This document shows positions 4,934-7,326 of a DNA stretch of 7,326 nucleotides, piece by piece (within the stretch, counting starts at the first letter, position 1; every line of letters starts with the position of its first letter). Position numbers and translations under genes: made by a program. The stretch is taken from the NCBI GenBank assembly GCA_016463385.1, contig JAEMRL010000106.1, positions 1 through 7,326 of the forward strand, written 5' to 3'. The stretch comes from Thermoleophilia bacterium. Its GTDB lineage: Bacteria > Actinomycetota > Thermoleophilia > Miltoncostaeales > Miltoncostaeaceae. The notes beneath the pieces were generated by a model, which was not told where the DNA came from, made no database searches, and saw nothing but the letters and a program-made list of their open reading frames with translations.

Positions 4934-6331
4934 ATGAGCATCGGCGCCGTCGTCCTCGCCGCAGGCCAGGGGACCAGGATGAGATCCGCCCTCCCGAAGG
5001 TCGTCCACACCCTCGCCGGCCGGCCCATGGTGCAGTGGGTCCTCGACGCGCTCGCGGGCGCCGGCGTGGAGAGCACCGTCGTGGTGGTCGGGCACGGCGC
5101 CGAGACCGTGCGCGGGCTGCTGCCCGACGGGGTCGGGATCGCGGTTCAGCACGAGCAGCTCGGCACGGGGCACGCGACGCAGGTCGGGCTCGCGCAGCTC
5201 GACGCCGCCTGCGACACGGTCATCGTCGCCTGTGGCGACACCCCGCTGCTGCCCGCCGAGCTGGTCGCGCGGCTGGTGGCCGAGCACACCTCGGAGCCCC
5301 GCGGGGCGACGATGCTGACGGCCGTCGTGGACGACGCCGGCGCCTACGGCCGCGTCGTCCGCGCCCCCGACGGGCGGGTGGCCCGCGTGGTCGAGGCCCG
5401 CGACGCCGCGCCCGAGGAGCTCGCGATCGGCGAGTACAACGCCGGCCTGTACGTCTTCGACCGGGCCGCGCTCGCCGACGTGCTGGAGCGGCTCGACTCC
5501 TCGAACGCCCAGGGCGAGGTCTACCTGACCGACGCCGTCGAGCGGATCGACGGTGCGGTCGCCGCCCTGGTCGCCGCCGACCCCGAGGCCGCGGCGGGCG
5601 TCAACGACCGCGTGGACCTGGCCGCCTGCGAGGCGGCGCTGCAGGTGAGGCTGCGCGAGGAGCTGATGCGGGGCGGGGTGACGATGCCCGACCCGTCGGC
5701 CGTCTACGTCGAGGCCGGGGTGAGCGTCGGCCGCGACACCGTCCTATGGCCCGGCACCCACCTGCGCGGATCGACCCGGATCGGCGAGGGCTGCGCCATC
5801 GGGCCCGACGTCGTCGTCACCGACAGCGTGATCGGCGACCGCTGCTCGGTGGTGAGCGCGCACCTGATCGGGGCGGACCTGGCCGAGGGGGCCCAGGCCG
5901 GCCCCTTCGCCTATCTGCGCCCCGGCAGCCGCCTGGAGCGCGGCGCGCGCGTCGGCACCTACGTCGAGCTGAAGAACACCGTGCTCGGCGCGGGCGCCAA
6001 GGTGCCCCATCTCTCCTACGTCGGTGATGCGACGGTGGGGGAGCAGACCAACATCGGGGCCGGGAACATCACGGCCAACTACGACGGCTTCCGCAAGCAC
6101 TCGACCCGCATCGGGGCGCGGGTCAAGACCGGCTCGGACTGCGTGTTCGTGGCGCCGGTGAGCGTCGGCGACGACGCCATGACCGGGGCGGGCTCGATCA
6201 TCACCGACGATGTCCCCGACGGCGCGCTCGGCATCGCCCGCGCGCGGCAGTCGGTGGTCGAGGGGTTCACGGCGAAGGCGGTCGCGCGCGCGGCGCAGGC
6301 CGCGGAAGAGGCGAAGGGGGGCGGCGCGTGA
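4934..6331 (+). CDS. glmU: Bifunctional UDP-N-acetylglucosamine pyrophosphorylase / glucosamine-1-phosphate N-acetyltransferase
   Basis: GlmU makes UDP-GlcNAc for peptidoglycan in the cytoplasm: acetyl-CoA acetylates glucosamine-1-phosphate, and UTP then uridylylates the product. The 465-residue length is normal. The N-terminal uridylyltransferase domain (about 1-226) shows AAGQGTRM (9-16), LPK with K22, QLGTGH (75-80), GDTPLL with metal-binding D102, EYNAG (167-171) and GVND with metal-binding N224. The C-terminal left-handed beta-helix (about 250-435) has hexapeptide repeats and the acetyltransferase residues R329, K347 (ELKN), H359 (HLSYVGD), Y362, and N382 in NITANYDG. The ATG start at 4934 has no Shine-Dalgarno and lies 44 nt after tRNA-Gln, so it is probably read from the tRNA promoter. 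The 3' end overlaps prs by 4 nt (GTGA), which suggests translational coupling. All catalytic residues appear intact. Confidence 0.98.
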   Translation: MSIGAVVLAAGQGTRMRSALPKVVHTLAGRPMVQWVLDALAGAGVESTVVVVGHGAETVRGLLPDGVGIAVQHEQLGTGHATQVGLAQLDAACDTVIVACGDTPLLPAELVARLVAEHTSEPRGATMLTAVVDDAGAYGRVVRAPDGRVARVVEARDAAPEELAIGEYNAGLYVFDRAALADVLERLDSSNAQGEVYLTDAVERIDGAVAALVAADPEAAAGVNDRVDLAACEAALQVRLREELMRGGVTMPDPSAVYVEAGVSVGRDTVLWPGTHLRGSTRIGEGCAIGPDVVVTDSVIGDRCSVVSAHLIGADLAEGAQAGPFAYLRPGSRLERGARVGTYVELKNTVLGAGAKVPHLSYVGDATVGEQTNIGAGNITANYDGFRKHSTRIGARVKTGSDCVFVAPVSVGDDAMTGAGSIITDDVPDGALGIARARQSVVEGFTAKAVARAAQAAEEAKGGGA

Positions 6332-7326
6332 GCACCAGCATCGACAGGGACGACTCCAAGCGGCTGATGGTGTTCGCGGGGCGCTCGAGCCAGGAGCTCG
6401 GCCAGCGCATCGCCACGCGCCTCGGCATCGATCTGGGCGGGGTCGACCTGAGGACGTTCGCCAACGGCGAGATCTACGTGCGCTTCGAGGAGAGCGTGCG
6501 CGGCGCCGACGTCTTCCTGGTGCAGTCCACCTGCCGGCCGGTGAACGACAGCCTCATGGAACTGCTGATCATGATCAACGCGGCCAAGCTCGCCTCGGCG
6601 CACCGGATCACGGCGGTCATCCCCTGGTACGGCTACTCGCGCCAGGACAAGAAGTCGGCCCCCCGCGAGCCCATCACCGCCCGCCTGATCGCCGACCTGC
6701 TCGACGCCTCCGGCGTGGACCGCGTGCTCACGATGGACCTGCACGCCGGCCAGGTGCAGGGCTTCTTCGGAGTGCCGGTGGACCACATGACGGCGCTGCC
6801 GATGTTCGTGGACGACTTCAAGGAGCGCGTCTACAAGGGCGACCTCGCCGAGCCGCTGGTCGTGGTGTCGCCCGACGCCGGCCGCGCGAAGCTCGCCAAC
6901 CACTTCGCCGAGCGCCTCGGCGCCACCCTCGCCGTGCTCACCAAGCAGCGCCCCGACCACAACGAGGCCGAGATCACCTTCCTGATCGGTGACGTCGAGG
7001 GCCGCGCGGCCGTGCTGATCGACGACATGATCGACACCGCCGGCACCCTCTGCGCCGGCGCCAAGGTCGTCAAGGACGCGGGCGCCACGCGCGTCTTCGC
7101 GGCTGCGACGCACGGGCTCCTGTCGGGCAGCGCGGTCGAGCGGCTGCGGGCGTCGGTGATCGAGCAGGTCGTCATCACCGACACGGTGCCCCTGCCCGAG
7201 ACGGCGATCGGCTCCGACCTCTTCCGCGTGCTGTCGGTCGATCGCATCCTCGCCGACTCGGTGCACAACGTCTTCTGCGACGAGTCGGTCAGCGCGATCT
7301 TCGCCGGGGAGAACCAGCTCTTCTAG
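6328..7326 (+). CDS. prs: Ribose-phosphate pyrophosphokinase (PRPP synthetase)
   Basis: Prs transfers the pyrophosphate group of ATP to ribose-5-phosphate, giving PRPP for purine, pyrimidine, NAD, His and Trp synthesis. The 332-residue length is close to the usual 310-330, and the gene is complete: TAG is the last triplet of the window. Signature blocks are FANGE (44-48), PWYGYSRQDKK (99-109), MDLHAGQ with catalytic H139 (136-142), SPDAGRAK (181-188), the catalytic flexible loop KQRPDHNEAE with K206 and R208, and the PRPP-binding loop DDMIDTAGT (232-240). The GTG start overlaps the glmU stop, with an AAGGGGGG ribosome-binding site (6314-6321) 6 nt upstream. Co-expression with glmU is near certain. 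In many actinobacteria rplY and pth follow, but that part is outside the window. Confidence 0.98.
   Translation: MSTSIDRDDSKRLMVFAGRSSQELGQRIATRLGIDLGGVDLRTFANGEIYVRFEESVRGADVFLVQSTCRPVNDSLMELLIMINAAKLASAHRITAVIPWYGYSRQDKKSAPREPITARLIADLLDASGVDRVLTMDLHAGQVQGFFGVPVDHMTALPMFVDDFKERVYKGDLAEPLVVVSPDAGRAKLANHFAERLGATLAVLTKQRPDHNEAEITFLIGDVEGRAAVLIDDMIDTAGTLCAGAKVVKDAGATRVFAAATHGLLSGSAVERLRASVIEQVVITDTVPLPETAIGSDLFRVLSVDRILADSVHNVFCDESVSAIFAGENQLF

Noticed and set aside
6079..7266. 395-codon minus-strand open frame opposite glmU and prs
   Set aside because: It is a reverse-complement shadow of two conserved enzymes with intact catalytic motifs.
1..7326. CRISPR arrays, insertion sequences, attachment sites or prophage genes
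   Set aside because: No regularly spaced repeats, transposase or integrase motifs, or terminal inverted repeats were seen; composition is uniform along the window.

Overview
The window is very GC-rich, with codon third positions almost all G or C. It uses GTG starts freely, and several genes appear to start without a leader or Shine-Dalgarno sequence. The run tRNA-Gln, glmU, prs and the style of the secreted proteins point to a high-GC actinobacterial lineage. My best guess is class Thermoleophilia (Solirubrobacterales or a relative); this is inferred from style, not from a database search.

Left part (1-2082): a minus-strand gene, running off the left edge, encodes a secreted protein with a DUF4430 (transcobalamin C-terminal-like) domain followed by two beta-sandwich-like domains. 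A clear cobalamin (B12) riboswitch on the minus strand sits 38 nt upstream of its start. The gene is therefore very probably B12-controlled, and the protein is a candidate surface cobalamin-capture factor. Diverging from it, with a promoter that overlaps the riboswitch DNA, is a plus-strand gene for an unidentified membrane protein with about eight transmembrane segments. That gene ends in a perfect 15-bp hairpin that can act as a terminator in both directions.

Middle part (2091-4743): a large minus-strand gene encodes an exported beta-propeller protein (PF09826/COG4880-like) with a twin-arginine-type leader. Upstream on the same strand is a small gene of 84 codons, unidentified, with a His/Cys-rich tail. 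Diverging from it across only 20 bp is an acidic 96-residue protein, also unidentified and probably translated from a leaderless mRNA.

Right part (4784-7326): a good -10 box precedes tRNA-Gln(UUG). This is followed 44 nt later by glmU (UDP-GlcNAc synthesis) and, overlapping glmU by 4 nt, prs (PRPP synthesis), whose stop codon is the last triplet of the window. This is a core housekeeping block. The B12-riboswitch/DUF4430 locus is the most interesting part of the window.
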